A DNA stretch of 64,000 bases from Thiodiazotropha sp050291245 (GCA_050291245.1 JBNKJP010000023.1:65916-129915); one strand, 5' to 3'. Shown: positions 34,699-43,690, numbered from the stretch's first letter. Numbers and translations are program-made. The notes: a model not told the origin generated them from the letters alone.

Positions 34699-35080
34699 GG
34701 ATATTGGAGGCGCGACATCCCGTCTGGTCAGTTTGGCGTTGGATGTGGCATCCCTTCGTCAACAGGTGATCGCGCACAACATCGCCAATGCCAATACCCC
34801 CGGGTACTCACCCCAACGGGTGAGTTTCGAGCAGTGGCTCGATCAGGCGGAGATCGCGAATCTGGAATCTTCCCGAGAAGCCGGATTGCTGCAGACCCTC
34901 GAAGATCTGGATCAGCGTCTCGGGCAGGGTGAATTGATCGAGGCGACCGGCGATGAAGCCGTGGCCCTCGATATGGAAATGGTGAAGTTGACCGAGAACG
35001 TACTGCGTTACCGGGCGCTGCTGGAGGGGCTGGCCAAACACGGTAGCCTGGTCAAGATGGCCATCAACGAAGGGAGATAG
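34691..35080 (+). CDS. flgB: Proximal rod protein FlgB
   Basis: A rod protein of 129 residues. The signature is clear (LASLRQQVIAHNIANANTPGYSPQRVSFEQWLDQ), as is the C-terminal helix (VALDMEMVKLTENVLRYRALLEGLAKHGSLVKMAINEGR). It is the first of flgB-flgC-fliE, the usual order. A ribosome-binding site (GGGAGG) lies upstream. Confidence 0.93.
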   Translation: MIEDIGGATSRLVSLALDVASLRQQVIAHNIANANTPGYSPQRVSFEQWLDQAEIANLESSREAGLLQTLEDLDQRLGQGELIEATGDEAVALDMEMVKLTENVLRYRALLEGLAKHGSLVKMAINEGR

Positions 35081-35085
35081 GACGA

Positions 35086-35529
35086 ATGGATTACTACTCC
35101 GCATTTGAGATCAGCGCCTCCGGGATGGCCCTGGAGAAAACCCGGCTCGATACCCTGGCGCTCAACCTGGCCAACGCCAATACCACCCGAGCGGAGGGCG
35201 GCGGTCCCTACCGTCCGATGCGTGTGGTGGCCAGGGCCGTGGAAGGCAGCGCTTTCGAGGGTCGACTCGATTCCTTATTGCAGAGCCACTATCCCGGCGG
35301 CGTCGAGGTGACTGAGATCCTCGCCCAGGATGTGGCGCCCCGCCTGGTTCTGGATCCGGGACACCCGGATGCCGATGAGCGGGGCTATGTGGCTTATCCG
35401 AACATCAATCCGGTTTCGGAAATGGTGACCATGATCGAAGCGGTTCGGGGCTATGAGGCGAATGTACGCGCCATGAACGCGGCCAAGTCGATGGCCTTGA
35501 GTGCGCTGGATATCGGGAGAGAACGATGA
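35086..35529 (+). CDS. flgC: Proximal rod protein FlgC
   Basis: A rod protein of 147 residues. The N-terminus (MDYYSAFEISASGMALEKTRLDTLALNLANANTTRAEGGGPYRPMRVV) and C-terminus (YVAYPNINPVSEMVTMIEAVRGYEANVRAMNAAKSMALSALDIGRER) are complete. It ends with a 4-bp overlap into fliE. Confidence 0.95.
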   Translation: MDYYSAFEISASGMALEKTRLDTLALNLANANTTRAEGGGPYRPMRVVARAVEGSAFEGRLDSLLQSHYPGGVEVTEILAQDVAPRLVLDPGHPDADERGYVAYPNINPVSEMVTMIEAVRGYEANVRAMNAAKSMALSALDIGRER

Positions 35530-35831
35530 GTATGGAACCTGTCTTTATGATTCAACCCCCGCAAGGGATGGGGCTGGAGTTCGCAGCGGAGCGGAGCGGA
35601 ACCCGGGGGACGGGGGAGTTTGCTGCCTGGTTCGATCGTCAGTTGAACGAGTTGAATGATCAGATCGAGACCTCAGAGGTGGCATTGCGGCAACTCGCCA
35701 GTGGTGAAACCGACAACATCCATCATGTCATGCTGTCGTTGGAAAAGGCCAAGCTGTCCTTCCAACTGATGCTGCAGGTGCGTAACAAGGCGCTGGAAGC
35801 CTATCAGGATGTGATGAGGATGCAGCTGTGA
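35526..35831 (+). CDS. fliE: Hook-basal-body adaptor FliE
   Basis: Links the MS ring to the rod. At 101 residues it has the expected size, with the C-terminal FliE pattern (HHVMLSLEKAKLSFQLMLQVRNKALEAYQDVMRMQL). The N-terminal half is poorly conserved, as is usual. It overlaps flgC and precedes fliF by 64 bp. Confidence 0.93.
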   Translation: MSMEPVFMIQPPQGMGLEFAAERSGTRGTGEFAAWFDRQLNELNDQIETSEVALRQLASGETDNIHHVMLSLEKAKLSFQLMLQVRNKALEAYQDVMRMQL

Positions 35832-35895
35832 TTCATCGTGCTTCAACTTTTGAGCCCCTGGGTTCGGGTAAAACGATCTTGGTAGAGTGCGCGTA

Positions 35896-37416
35896 ATGTT
35901 GAAAGAGACTTGGCAGAATTCCGGTGTTGTGTCCCGAAGCGGTCTGATTGGGGGAGTCGTACTGATACTGGTATTGACCCTTGCCGCTGCCTGGTGGCTT
36001 CTGCAGAGCCGCAATGGCGTACTGTTCACCGATATGGAACCCGGAGATGCCGCGGCGGTGGTGAACGAACTCGAGCGGATGAAGGTGCGTTATCAACTGG
36101 CCGCGGAGGGTACGCGCATTCTGGTTCCTCAGGACCGGGTTCACGAGGTCCGTTTGAAACTGTTGGGCAGTGGTCTGCCGCTGAGCGGCGGTGTCGGTTT
36201 CGAATTGTTCGACAAGGCGGAGTTCGGCATGACCGAATTTGCTCAACGCATCAACTTTCAGCGCGCCCTGCAAGGGGAACTGACGCGTACCATCACCTCG
36301 CTCAAAGAGGTCAAGTACGCACGGGTACATCTGGTGCTTCCGGAGGCCAGTCTGTTTCAGCAGAACAAGAATCCGCCCAGTGCCTCGATTACCCTGTTTT
36401 TGAAACCGGGCGCCCAGCTCGTGACGGCGCAGATCGAAGGTATTCAGCGCTTGGTTTCCGCGGCGGTGCCGGGATTGGAGTCAGGCGGCGTGACCATTGT
36501 CGATCAATACGGCAAAACCCTCAGCGCCCTGATGGGCGAGGACGGGGTGACCTCGGCCGTGACCGGACGTCTGCTGAAGAAGCAGGAAGTGGAGGGCTAT
36601 CTGACCGATAAGGTGGCGCAAGTGCTGGAACGGACCTTTGGCACGGGCAAGGCGATCGTCAGCATCGACGTCAGTCTCAATTTCGATCAATCCCAGACGA
36701 CTCGGGAAGAGGTGATTCCCGGAGCTGAACAGAATGGGGGGGTAATTCGCAGGCGTGAATCCCACTCCAATCCGGGTAGCGGCAAGGGCAAGGAAAAGAG
36801 ATCGGACGCGGTCAATACCGAGGTCGAGTATCGTCTGGGCCGTTCCGTGGAACAGGTGGTTTCGACGCCCGGCAACATCGAGCGTCTCAGTGTTGGGGTT
36901 TTGGTACCGGCGGGTACGACGGAAGCGCAGATCCGCCAGGTGGAGGATTTGGTATCCATGGCGGTCGGGCTGGATCGGAAACGGGGCGATGCGATCGCCG
37001 TGCATGCCGCGAGTGCGGAGATTTTACCGGAGCTGCATTCCGAGGTTTCGTTCGCGGGAGGTATTGACGCCCCAGTACCGGATACGCCAAACACTCCGGA
37101 GATAGCGCGTTCCGATAACGGAGTTTCGAGCCTATCCGAACCATCATCCTCATCCCGTTCCGAGATCAGAACGACGAATTCCGCTGCATGGGTGAAAACG
37201 CTCTGGGAAAAACGGCCGGGCAGCCTCCTCATTGCCGGTTCGATCATCTTGGTTGGACTCCTACTGTTGATCGGTGCCGCAACGAGGTCAGGTTCCAAAC
37301 CGGCTCCGCAGGAGCGGCGACTGGATCCGGCGGAACGGGAGCGGGTACTGGCCCAGTTGAAGGCCTGGATCAACACGGATGATCGGGAAGTGCTCGATAG
37401 AGGGGAGGTGATGTGA
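35896..37416 (+). CDS. fliF: MS-ring protein FliF
   Basis: The inner-membrane ring that houses the export gate. It has an N-terminal transmembrane helix (GGVVLILVLTLAAAWWLL), ring-building domains (GVLFTDMEPGDAAAVVNELERMKVRY ... GFELFDKAEFGMTEFAQRINFQRALQGELTRTITSLKEVKYARVHLVLPE), a C-terminal transmembrane helix (SLLIAGSIILVGLLLLIG) and a short cytoplasmic tail (RERVLAQLKAWINTDD) that resembles the FliG-binding segment. I chose the ATG at 35896 (506 residues); a GTG three codons earlier is possible. It overlaps the next gene as GTGA. Confidence 0.95.
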   Translation: MLKETWQNSGVVSRSGLIGGVVLILVLTLAAAWWLLQSRNGVLFTDMEPGDAAAVVNELERMKVRYQLAAEGTRILVPQDRVHEVRLKLLGSGLPLSGGVGFELFDKAEFGMTEFAQRINFQRALQGELTRTITSLKEVKYARVHLVLPEASLFQQNKNPPSASITLFLKPGAQLVTAQIEGIQRLVSAAVPGLESGGVTIVDQYGKTLSALMGEDGVTSAVTGRLLKKQEVEGYLTDKVAQVLERTFGTGKAIVSIDVSLNFDQSQTTREEVIPGAEQNGGVIRRRESHSNPGSGKGKEKRSDAVNTEVEYRLGRSVEQVVSTPGNIERLSVGVLVPAGTTEAQIRQVEDLVSMAVGLDRKRGDAIAVHAASAEILPELHSEVSFAGGIDAPVPDTPNTPEIARSDNGVSSLSEPSSSSRSEIRTTNSAAWVKTLWEKRPGSLLIAGSIILVGLLLLIGAATRSGSKPAPQERRLDPAERERVLAQLKAWINTDDREVLDRGEVM

Positions 37417-37982
37417 ACGGCTTGCGAAAAGCCGCGCTCTATCTCCACGGTCTCTCCGAGACGGATCGTTTGTGGTTGCTCGATGCCTTGTCGGATGAGG
37501 AACGGGCTCAGTTGAGTGCCTGTATGGAAGAGCTCGCGGCAATGGATATTCCTAACGGCAACCCTTGGCTTCCTGAACTTGCCGAGTCCCAGACTTTCGA
37601 AAAACCGAGGGTCGAATCGGACGATACCGAACCGGAGCTCGAGGCGATTGATCGAGCGGACCTCGCGCAAATCAACCGGGCGCTTGAGGATGAGCCGGAG
37701 TGGCTTATCGCGTTGTTGTTGAAACATCGGGTGTGGAGTTGGCGTCAGGCCTATATCGGAAAACAGTATCTGCGTCGGCGTGAACAGTTGTTGCGCGCCT
37801 TGGAAAGTCCGGTACCTTCCCTTAAGCCTAAGGTGGAAAAGGCACTGGTACGCGCCTTGTCGACACAACTTGCGAAGATCGCTTCGGCGTCGGAGGGATT
37901 CGAGGCGGCTCTGGCCGAGTCGCAGCGCAAGGCATCGAAATCAGATCATACAACCCGTTGGAGTCGGATATGGCGACGCTGA
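37413..37982 (+). CDS. Truncated FliG-like protein without torque domain
   Basis: Occupies the FliG slot between fliF and fliH. The N-terminus (LRKAALYLHGLSETDRLWLLDALSDEERAQLSACMEELAAM) follows the pattern of the FliF-binding FliG N domain. The segment LEDEPEWLIALLLKHRVWSW resembles the start of the FliG middle domain (EHPQ-type). The protein then ends at 189 residues, against about 330 for FliG. There is no C-terminal domain with the charged torque helix that meets MotA. It could also be an injectisome SctK-like adaptor. GTG start, overlapping fliF (GTGA). Confidence 0.65.
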   Translation: MNGLRKAALYLHGLSETDRLWLLDALSDEERAQLSACMEELAAMDIPNGNPWLPELAESQTFEKPRVESDDTEPELEAIDRADLAQINRALEDEPEWLIALLLKHRVWSWRQAYIGKQYLRRREQLLRALESPVPSLKPKVEKALVRALSTQLAKIASASEGFEAALAESQRKASKSDHTTRWSRIWRR

Positions 37983-38755
37983 TTCGATCCGCCCATATCG
38001 CCGAAAAGCGCCGCCTCATTGGTGGCGAGACCGAGGCTCCCGCGGAAACACCAAACAACCCGGTGGCGCAACCTCGCGATCCGGCGCCCGTCCCCAGTGA
38101 AGAGGCGATGAGACGCGAGGCGGATTTGCGCGCCCTGTCACAAGCCCGGGCCGAGCTGGAAAAGCAGTTGCAGCACTCCCAGGCGCGCCATGCCGAAACC
38201 GAAGCCGAGCTGCGGAAGTTGCAGCATGATATCGACAGCTTGCGACAGGACGCCGTTGCGGATGGTCGTGAGTCGGGATTCAAGGTGGGTCACCAGGAGG
38301 CCCGGGGGGCGATTCAAGAGCAGATGGACCAGTTGGCGCTTATGCTCGAACAACTGACCCAGGCGCGGGAAGAGAGTCTGTTGGTGGCTGAAGCCGACCT
38401 GGTTGAAGTGGTGTTTGCTTCGGTGGTGAAGATTCTCGGAGAGACCCTGGTCGGTCAGGATGCGGTGATCGCCGCAGTTCGCCAATCGATCAAGCAGTTG
38501 GTGAGTCGCGAAGGTTTGGTCATCCATCTGTCCCCCAAGGACAAAGCGCTACTGGAAGCGCTCACGGATCAGAAGCAGGAAAAACCCTTTGGCGAGTCTG
38601 TCGAGATTGTGGCCGACGAACGGATCGAACTGGGGGGCTGTCTGCTGCAGACACCCTCCGGAGGACTGGATGCCCGCCTCGAGGTGCAGCTGCGGCAATT
38701 ACGAGACTGTCTGGTCGAAGTCGCGACCCGGCAGGAAGCGGAGCGCGGATCGTGA
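37970..38755 (+). CDS. fliH: Export ATPase regulator FliH
   Basis: The negative regulator and stator of the FliI ATPase. The N-terminal region is Pro/charged. It is followed by a long coiled coil (READLRALSQARAELEKQLQHSQARHAETEAELRKLQ), a GxxxG-like stretch (GRESGFKVGHQEARGAI) and the conserved C-terminal domain (VEVVFASVVKILGETLVGQDAVIAAVRQSIKQL ... DERIELGGCLLQTPSGGLDARLEVQLRQL). The ATG at 37970 gives 261 residues and overlaps the FliG-like gene by 13 bp. Confidence 0.93.
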   Translation: MATLIRSAHIAEKRRLIGGETEAPAETPNNPVAQPRDPAPVPSEEAMRREADLRALSQARAELEKQLQHSQARHAETEAELRKLQHDIDSLRQDAVADGRESGFKVGHQEARGAIQEQMDQLALMLEQLTQAREESLLVAEADLVEVVFASVVKILGETLVGQDAVIAAVRQSIKQLVSREGLVIHLSPKDKALLEALTDQKQEKPFGESVEIVADERIELGGCLLQTPSGGLDARLEVQLRQLRDCLVEVATRQEAERGS

Positions 38756-40062
38756 CTCGTCTGCAACCCTATCTGCAAGCGGTCAAAACCACGGAGTTCG
38801 TTCGCCGGATCGGACGTGTCGCCCATTTCTACGGATTGGTGTTGGAGTCCCAGGGACCGGAAGCCTTTCATGGCGAACGCTGCGATATCTATCCCGCATC
38901 CCAGGGTAAACCGATACCGGCGGAAGTGATTGGCATCAAGGAAGGCAAGGTGTTGTTGATGACCTATGGCGAGACCCGGGGTATCGGTGTCGGCAGTGAG
39001 GTCATCGCCACCGGCAAGGCGGTGGATGTACCGGTGGGCGAGGGGCTATTGGGCCGGGTGATCGATGCCTTCGGGCATCCCCTCGACGGTGCCGCGGAAC
39101 CGGTATTTACCCAGCGCAATCCGCTCTATGCCGAACCGATGAATCCCTTGCAAAGGCCGCGTATCGAACGTGTGCTCGAGACGGGTGTACGTGCCATCGA
39201 TACCTTGTTTACGGTGGGGCGGGGACAGCGGGTGGGGATTTTCGCCGGCAGCGGGGTCGGCAAGAGCACTCTGCTCGGCATGATCGCCCGCCAGATGGAC
39301 GCGGACGTGAATGTGATCGCCCTGATCGGTGAACGCGGTCGCGAGGTACTCGATTTTATTGAATTGAATCTGGGCGAGTCCGGTTTGGCGCGCAGCGTGG
39401 TGGTGGTGGCGACCTCGGATCAACCCGCATTGGTGCGGGCTCATGCGGCATTTGCCGCGACCGCGATTGCCGAATATTTTCGCGATCAGGGACTGGACGT
39501 GGTTTTGACCATGGACTCGATCACCCGCTTTGCCATGGCGCAACGGGAGATCGGCCTGGCCGCGGGCGAACCGCCCACCGCGCGCGGCTACACGCCTTCG
39601 GTTTTTGCTCTATTACCGCGCCTGCTCGAACGGGGTGGCACTTCCAAGGCGGGGGGATCAATCACTGCGTTCTATACGGTCCTTGTGGAAGGGGACGATA
39701 TCAATGATCCGGTCTCGGACAGCATTCGTGCGATTCTCGACGGCAGTATCGTACTCTCCCGTTCGCTGGCCAATCGTGGTCACTACCCCTCCATCGATCC
39801 CCTACACAGTAACAGCCGCCTGTTCCGGCATCTGGCGTCGAGGAATGAACGGGATGACGCCCAGGCATTGATCGAACTGCTGAGCAGTTATGACAGTGCC
39901 CGGGACATGGTGGAGATCGGCGCCTACCGGGAGGGGGGTAATCCACTATTGGACCGTGCAATCGGACGAATGGACAGAATCAATGCGTTTCTTCGCCAGG
40001 AAGTGGAGGAGACGGGAACCCGTGCGGAGGCCTGCCGGCGTCTGCATGGCCTCGTGGCATAG
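38752..40062 (+). CDS. fliI: Flagellar export ATPase FliI
   Basis: The F1-beta-like ATPase of the export apparatus. Walker A GSGVGKST is at residues 166-174, with the FliI-type context RVGIFAGSGVGKSTLLGMIAR. Walker B is in VVLTMDSITRFAMAQREIGLA, and the EPPTARGYTPSVFALLPRLLER signature is intact. The length of 436 residues is normal. An intact ATPase argues that the system is still an active exporter. It overlaps fliH by 4 bp. Confidence 0.96.
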   Translation: MTRLQPYLQAVKTTEFVRRIGRVAHFYGLVLESQGPEAFHGERCDIYPASQGKPIPAEVIGIKEGKVLLMTYGETRGIGVGSEVIATGKAVDVPVGEGLLGRVIDAFGHPLDGAAEPVFTQRNPLYAEPMNPLQRPRIERVLETGVRAIDTLFTVGRGQRVGIFAGSGVGKSTLLGMIARQMDADVNVIALIGERGREVLDFIELNLGESGLARSVVVVATSDQPALVRAHAAFAATAIAEYFRDQGLDVVLTMDSITRFAMAQREIGLAAGEPPTARGYTPSVFALLPRLLERGGTSKAGGSITAFYTVLVEGDDINDPVSDSIRAILDGSIVLSRSLANRGHYPSIDPLHSNSRLFRHLASRNERDDAQALIELLSSYDSARDMVEIGAYREGGNPLLDRAIGRMDRINAFLRQEVEETGTRAEACRRLHGLVA

Positions 40063-40070
40063 GAGCTGAT

Positions 40071-40535
40071 ATGGAAAAATCAACCAAGCACCGTATCAAG
40101 GCACTCCAGACTTTCAATGGTCTGATGAATGTCGAAATGACCGGACTGCGCAGCGAACAGCGCCAGGCCAATGATCGGCTGGATCAACTGGAAGCACGAA
40201 AACGCGCACTCGAGAGCGAGATTCAAACCGCGGAATCACAGATTCGTTCGGCACTGGATCCCGGCAAGAGACTGGTGCTCGAAGAGTACCAGATGTTGTT
40301 GACCTACCTGGACCAGAAACAGCGTTTGAAGGTCAATCATGAACGCCAGATCGGATTTGCCCAGGAACGATGCGGAAAGATCGAGGCGGAGATGGTTGAC
40401 CAGGGGCTGAAGATCCGAGGCGTGGAACATGTGCTTGAGCGCCGTTTCAACGAACTGAGGCTCAAAACAGAAATCGAACAGCAGACCCATCTCGACGAAG
40501 CCTGGCTATTACGTCCGGGGAGAAGCAATGACTAA
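40071..40535 (+). CDS. fliJ: Export coiled-coil stalk protein FliJ
   Basis: A helical stalk protein between FliI and FlhA. The 154 residues are almost wholly helical coiled coil (MTGLRSEQRQANDRLDQLEARKRALESEIQTAESQI ... ERCGKIEAEMVDQGLKIRGVEHVLERRFNELRLKTEIEQQTHLDEAWLLR). The size and position after fliI fit FliJ. The sequence itself is poorly conserved in the family. Confidence 0.88.
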   Translation: MEKSTKHRIKALQTFNGLMNVEMTGLRSEQRQANDRLDQLEARKRALESEIQTAESQIRSALDPGKRLVLEEYQMLLTYLDQKQRLKVNHERQIGFAQERCGKIEAEMVDQGLKIRGVEHVLERRFNELRLKTEIEQQTHLDEAWLLRPGRSND

Positions 40536-41235
40536 GATCGTTACGGATTCGTCACTGTTGCCGACGGACAGGCAAACGACCGCATCGGTTGATCAGGCGA
40601 GGCGTTTTGCCTGGCGACTGCAATGGGAAAAGGCGCAATGGGAGCATCGTCAAACCTGTGACCCGGGTTCTGGGGGGGGGCGGGATGCGGGACCGGGCCA
40701 TTGTTGCGAAGAGAATGAAACCCCATTGAAGACTTCTGGTGTTCAGTCCGGTCGGGTTGTTGAAACCCTCAATCAGGGAAACGAAATCCTTCGGTCGCCG
40801 CATCGGTCCGAGTCTTCTCCTCTATCGGATAGGGCGGGTGTCTTGGTACGCACAGGAACCGAGCCGCGCCCAACCCCGATGATCCACTCGGTATCCCGTA
40901 GTGAAGCAACCCGGCCGGATAGCACCGTCAGATCCCAACAGGAAGCGCAGCGCTCCCAAACACGCTTGGCGCAGCCCAGCCGATGGACGGATTATCCCAG
41001 CGCCCATGTCTATCAGAGTGACGGTAAGGTGGAGGTTGCCCTTCGCCGTACCGGTTTACAAGCGAATGAAGGGGTAAAACTGATCATGGGGTTGCAACGG
41101 GATCTCGCATCACTCGGATTACGCTTGACCCGTTTGACCTTGAACGGCGAGTTGCTATGGCAGTCGCAAACCCCCCTCGGGAATCGGGGTGGTTCCATGG
41201 CTACGGACGATACCCCCATCGACAAGATCTACTGA
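40528..41235 (+). CDS. fliK: FliK-like protein 2 (hook-length control position)
   Basis: A 235-residue protein in the usual fliK position between fliJ and flgD. The first 150 residues are polar and low in complexity. The C-terminus (SAHVYQSDGKVEVALRRTGLQANEGVKLIMGLQRDLASLGLRLTRLTLNGELLWQ) resembles the FliK C-terminal domain or injectisome SctP. It is much shorter than enteric FliK (about 400), which would fit a short hook if it works as a ruler. It overlaps fliJ by 8 bp. Confidence 0.65.
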   Translation: MTKIVTDSSLLPTDRQTTASVDQARRFAWRLQWEKAQWEHRQTCDPGSGGGRDAGPGHCCEENETPLKTSGVQSGRVVETLNQGNEILRSPHRSESSPLSDRAGVLVRTGTEPRPTPMIHSVSRSEATRPDSTVRSQQEAQRSQTRLAQPSRWTDYPSAHVYQSDGKVEVALRRTGLQANEGVKLIMGLQRDLASLGLRLTRLTLNGELLWQSQTPLGNRGGSMATDDTPIDKIY

Positions 41236-41249
41236 ACAGGAGTTTAAAC

Positions 41250-41657
41250 ATGGTTGAAAGTATCGGCGCTCAAATCGGTAGTGATGCACAGCAGCTACAG
41301 CGTGCGGGTTTGGGGCAGGAGGATTTTCTCAAGATTCTGCTGACCCAGTTAACCTACCAGGACCCCCTCAAACCGATGGACAATCAAGAGTTCATCGCCC
41401 AGTTTGCCCAATTCGCGAGTCTCGACCAGACCCGCCAGTCGACGGAAAACCTCGATGCCCTGTTGCTGATGCAGATGGCGGACCAAGGGGTTGGGTTATT
41501 GGGCCGTTCGGTGGAGGTGCGAACCGAGACCGGAGTGGTGGTGGGCGAGGTGACCTCAGTGGCCTTCGCTCAAGGCACCCCCCTGTTCACCGTGAAGGTG
41601 GGTGAAGAGCAATATCTGACAAATATCACCCTGTCACAGATCGCGCAGGTTCGCTAA
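41250..41657 (+). CDS. flgD: Hook cap/assembly protein FlgD
   Basis: Caps the growing hook. The ATG at 41250 with AGGAG (41238-41242) begins MVESIGAQIGSDAQQLQ, followed by the FlgD signature (LGQEDFLKILLTQLTYQDPLKPMDNQEFIAQFAQFASLDQTRQ). It is only 135 residues, keeping the conserved N-terminal region and a short C-terminal part (GRSVEVRTETGVVVGEVTSV). It is shorter than E. coli FlgD (about 230) but similar to some compact FlgD proteins. An upstream in-frame start overlapping fliK is less likely. Confidence 0.93.
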   Translation: MVESIGAQIGSDAQQLQRAGLGQEDFLKILLTQLTYQDPLKPMDNQEFIAQFAQFASLDQTRQSTENLDALLLMQMADQGVGLLGRSVEVRTETGVVVGEVTSVAFAQGTPLFTVKVGEEQYLTNITLSQIAQVR

Positions 41658-41668
41658 AGGAGACGGCA

Positions 41669-42871
41669 ATGTTTGGATCGATCTACACCGGACAGTCCGG
41701 CATGATGACCTTTTCCCGGGGGCTGGATGTCATCAGTAACAACGTGGCCAACCTCAATACACCGGGTTATAAAGGCAACGATCTGCTGTTTCAGGATCTC
41801 TTTTATCGGTATGGTCTTTGCGCCGATTCCGGAGCCTACAATCCCAGCAGTGAAATCGGTAACGGGGTGACCGGTGAGCGAACCATCATGCGCGAATCCC
41901 AGGGTGAGATCAGTGAGACCGGCAATGATACCGACGTGGCAATCGACGGTAATGGGCTGTTCATTCTGCGTGATGGAGAAGACACCTATTACACCCGGGC
42001 GGGGCAGTTCGAAATCGACGCCGAGGGCTTTCTGGTCGAACGCAACAGTCAGGCTCGGGTGGCCGGATTCGAGGCGGGTGAATTGGTGGATATCAATGTT
42101 TCGTCCCTGGGGAACAACCGGCCCCAGGCGACCACGGAGATTGTGCTGACCAATAACCTCTCCTCCGAGGCGACGGAACATGAAATCGCTGACGTCGAAG
42201 TGTTCGATACCCTGGGGGGGACCCATCAACTCACGATTAAATTCACCAATAACAGCGGTGTCTGGTCGATTAGCATAACCGATGAAGAGGATAACGAAAT
42301 CGCCAGCGGTGGAGAGATCCGTTTCCAGAGTGACGGTTCTCCGGAAGCCGGGTTTAATACCTACAGTTTCGAACTGGCTCCCGAAGGTGTGTCGCCTTCG
42401 GAAATCACCCTGAACTTTGGCGACCCCGGAAGCTTTACCGGCGTGACCTCCTTTGCGTCTGGGGAAACATCGGAAACCGCCGTAGAGTCCCAGGACGGCT
42501 ACGCGAGCGGATCACTGATCAGTTTGGGATTCGATCGGGACGGTACTCTGACGGCCGAGTATTCCAATGGCAAGAGCGATGAGAGTACTCAGCTGGCACT
42601 GGCCTGGTTCGATGACCTTCAGTCTTTGCGGCAACTCGGGGGCGGGCTCTTTCTGGCGGGCGAGCATCTCGAACCGATGATCGACTTGCCCATGCAAGGG
42701 GTTATGGGAGAGATCGTCGAAAAGAGTCTTGAACTGTCCAATGTCGATCTGACCTTGGAGTTCACCGATCTCATCATCATGCAGCGTGGGTTCCAAGGAT
42801 CGTCGCAGATCCTGACCACGGTGAACGAAATGATGCAGCAACTGCTGGACATGCAACGGGGTGGTCGATGA
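41669..42871 (+). CDS. flgE: Hook protein FlgE
   Basis: The hook subunit. The N-terminus (MFGSIYTGQSGMMTFSRGLDVISNNVANLNTPGYKGNDLLFQDLF) and C-terminus (VEKSLELSNVDLTLEFTDLIIMQRGFQGSSQILTTVNEMMQQLLDMQRGGR) are canonical, with FlgE D1/D2 domains between. The length is 400 residues, as in enteric FlgE. It is the most distal axial component encoded here: the hook-filament junction genes flgK/flgL and the filament genes are not in the cluster. It overlaps the next gene by 4 bp. Confidence 0.95.
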   Translation: MFGSIYTGQSGMMTFSRGLDVISNNVANLNTPGYKGNDLLFQDLFYRYGLCADSGAYNPSSEIGNGVTGERTIMRESQGEISETGNDTDVAIDGNGLFILRDGEDTYYTRAGQFEIDAEGFLVERNSQARVAGFEAGELVDINVSSLGNNRPQATTEIVLTNNLSSEATEHEIADVEVFDTLGGTHQLTIKFTNNSGVWSISITDEEDNEIASGGEIRFQSDGSPEAGFNTYSFELAPEGVSPSEITLNFGDPGSFTGVTSFASGETSETAVESQDGYASGSLISLGFDRDGTLTAEYSNGKSDESTQLALAWFDDLQSLRQLGGGLFLAGEHLEPMIDLPMQGVMGEIVEKSLELSNVDLTLEFTDLIIMQRGFQGSSQILTTVNEMMQQLLDMQRGGR

Positions 42872-43677
42872 AGTCGCATCCCTACCGGTTGATCGGTAAG
42901 CGTCTTGAACAGGCACTGCTGAGCGAGCTGGAATCCTTTGCTGCCGTTTGGAGTGAAGCGTGGTTACCCGATGGCGTAGCGGCGGAGCTGGTGTCACTGC
43001 TGCCACTAACTGACTATTGCCAACAAGAACCCGACTTGAGCGCCAATCCGTTGGTCAGCTGGGTGGATGACAACTGGTGTGGCATTGCGCCCTCTGCCGA
43101 TATGTTACGGCTCGGTTTTCTTCTGACCGGCAAGGAAGATAGTGAACCCGATCCCAACACCTCATCGTTCTTGCTGATGGAGGTTGCACGCAGCGCCATG
43201 ATCGAGCTGGCGCAACGCATGCTCTCGGGGTCCCAGACAAATTACGACAGCGTGCCGTTTTTTGTAACAAAAAAGGTGTTGCCTGAGCAGGTAAAGCAGC
43301 ATGGCTCCGGGGCAATTGCCGTGAAAGTTGGCATCGGTTCGTTGTCGTTCGACATCTTTTTTTCTCCGGCGACCGTTGAACGATATTTAAAATCCGTAGA
43401 ACAACCGGATGAAAAGCAAAGACCCGTCCTGGCCTCTTTTACTCAAGCCCTGGGTAAACAAAAGGTGCGTGCAAAGGTCTCGCTCGGGTCCGCGGACTTA
43501 AGCCTAAAAGAGCTTGCCACGATTCGAGTTGGCGACGTGGTGCCGCTGGATAAACGTTGCGATGAACCGGCTTCGATGAGCTTCAACGGGAATGGGGGAG
43601 CTTGTGAAGGGTTTATCGGGGTCAGGGGGAGCGCGATGGTGTTTCGGGTTTCCCGGTTGAAAGAACAGAACAGTTGA
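42868..43677 (+). CDS. FliM/SctQ-like C-ring protein without CheY-binding motif
   Basis: In the fliM slot, 269 residues. Its C-terminal part is a SpoA (FliM/FliN C-terminal) domain (VRAKVSLGSADLSLKELATIRVGDVVPLDKRCDEPASMSFNG). The start (MKSHPYRLIGKRLEQALL) lacks the LSQxEIDALL-type segment that binds CheY-P in FliM, and no GGxG motif of the FliM middle domain is seen. In length and domain content it is closer to injectisome SctQ. It probably builds a sorting platform rather than a rotary switch; that is inference. Confidence 0.75.
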   Translation: MKSHPYRLIGKRLEQALLSELESFAAVWSEAWLPDGVAAELVSLLPLTDYCQQEPDLSANPLVSWVDDNWCGIAPSADMLRLGFLLTGKEDSEPDPNTSSFLLMEVARSAMIELAQRMLSGSQTNYDSVPFFVTKKVLPEQVKQHGSGAIAVKVGIGSLSFDIFFSPATVERYLKSVEQPDEKQRPVLASFTQALGKQKVRAKVSLGSADLSLKELATIRVGDVVPLDKRCDEPASMSFNGNGGACEGFIGVRGSAMVFRVSRLKEQNS

Positions 43678-43690
43678 TTGAGTAGAGAAT

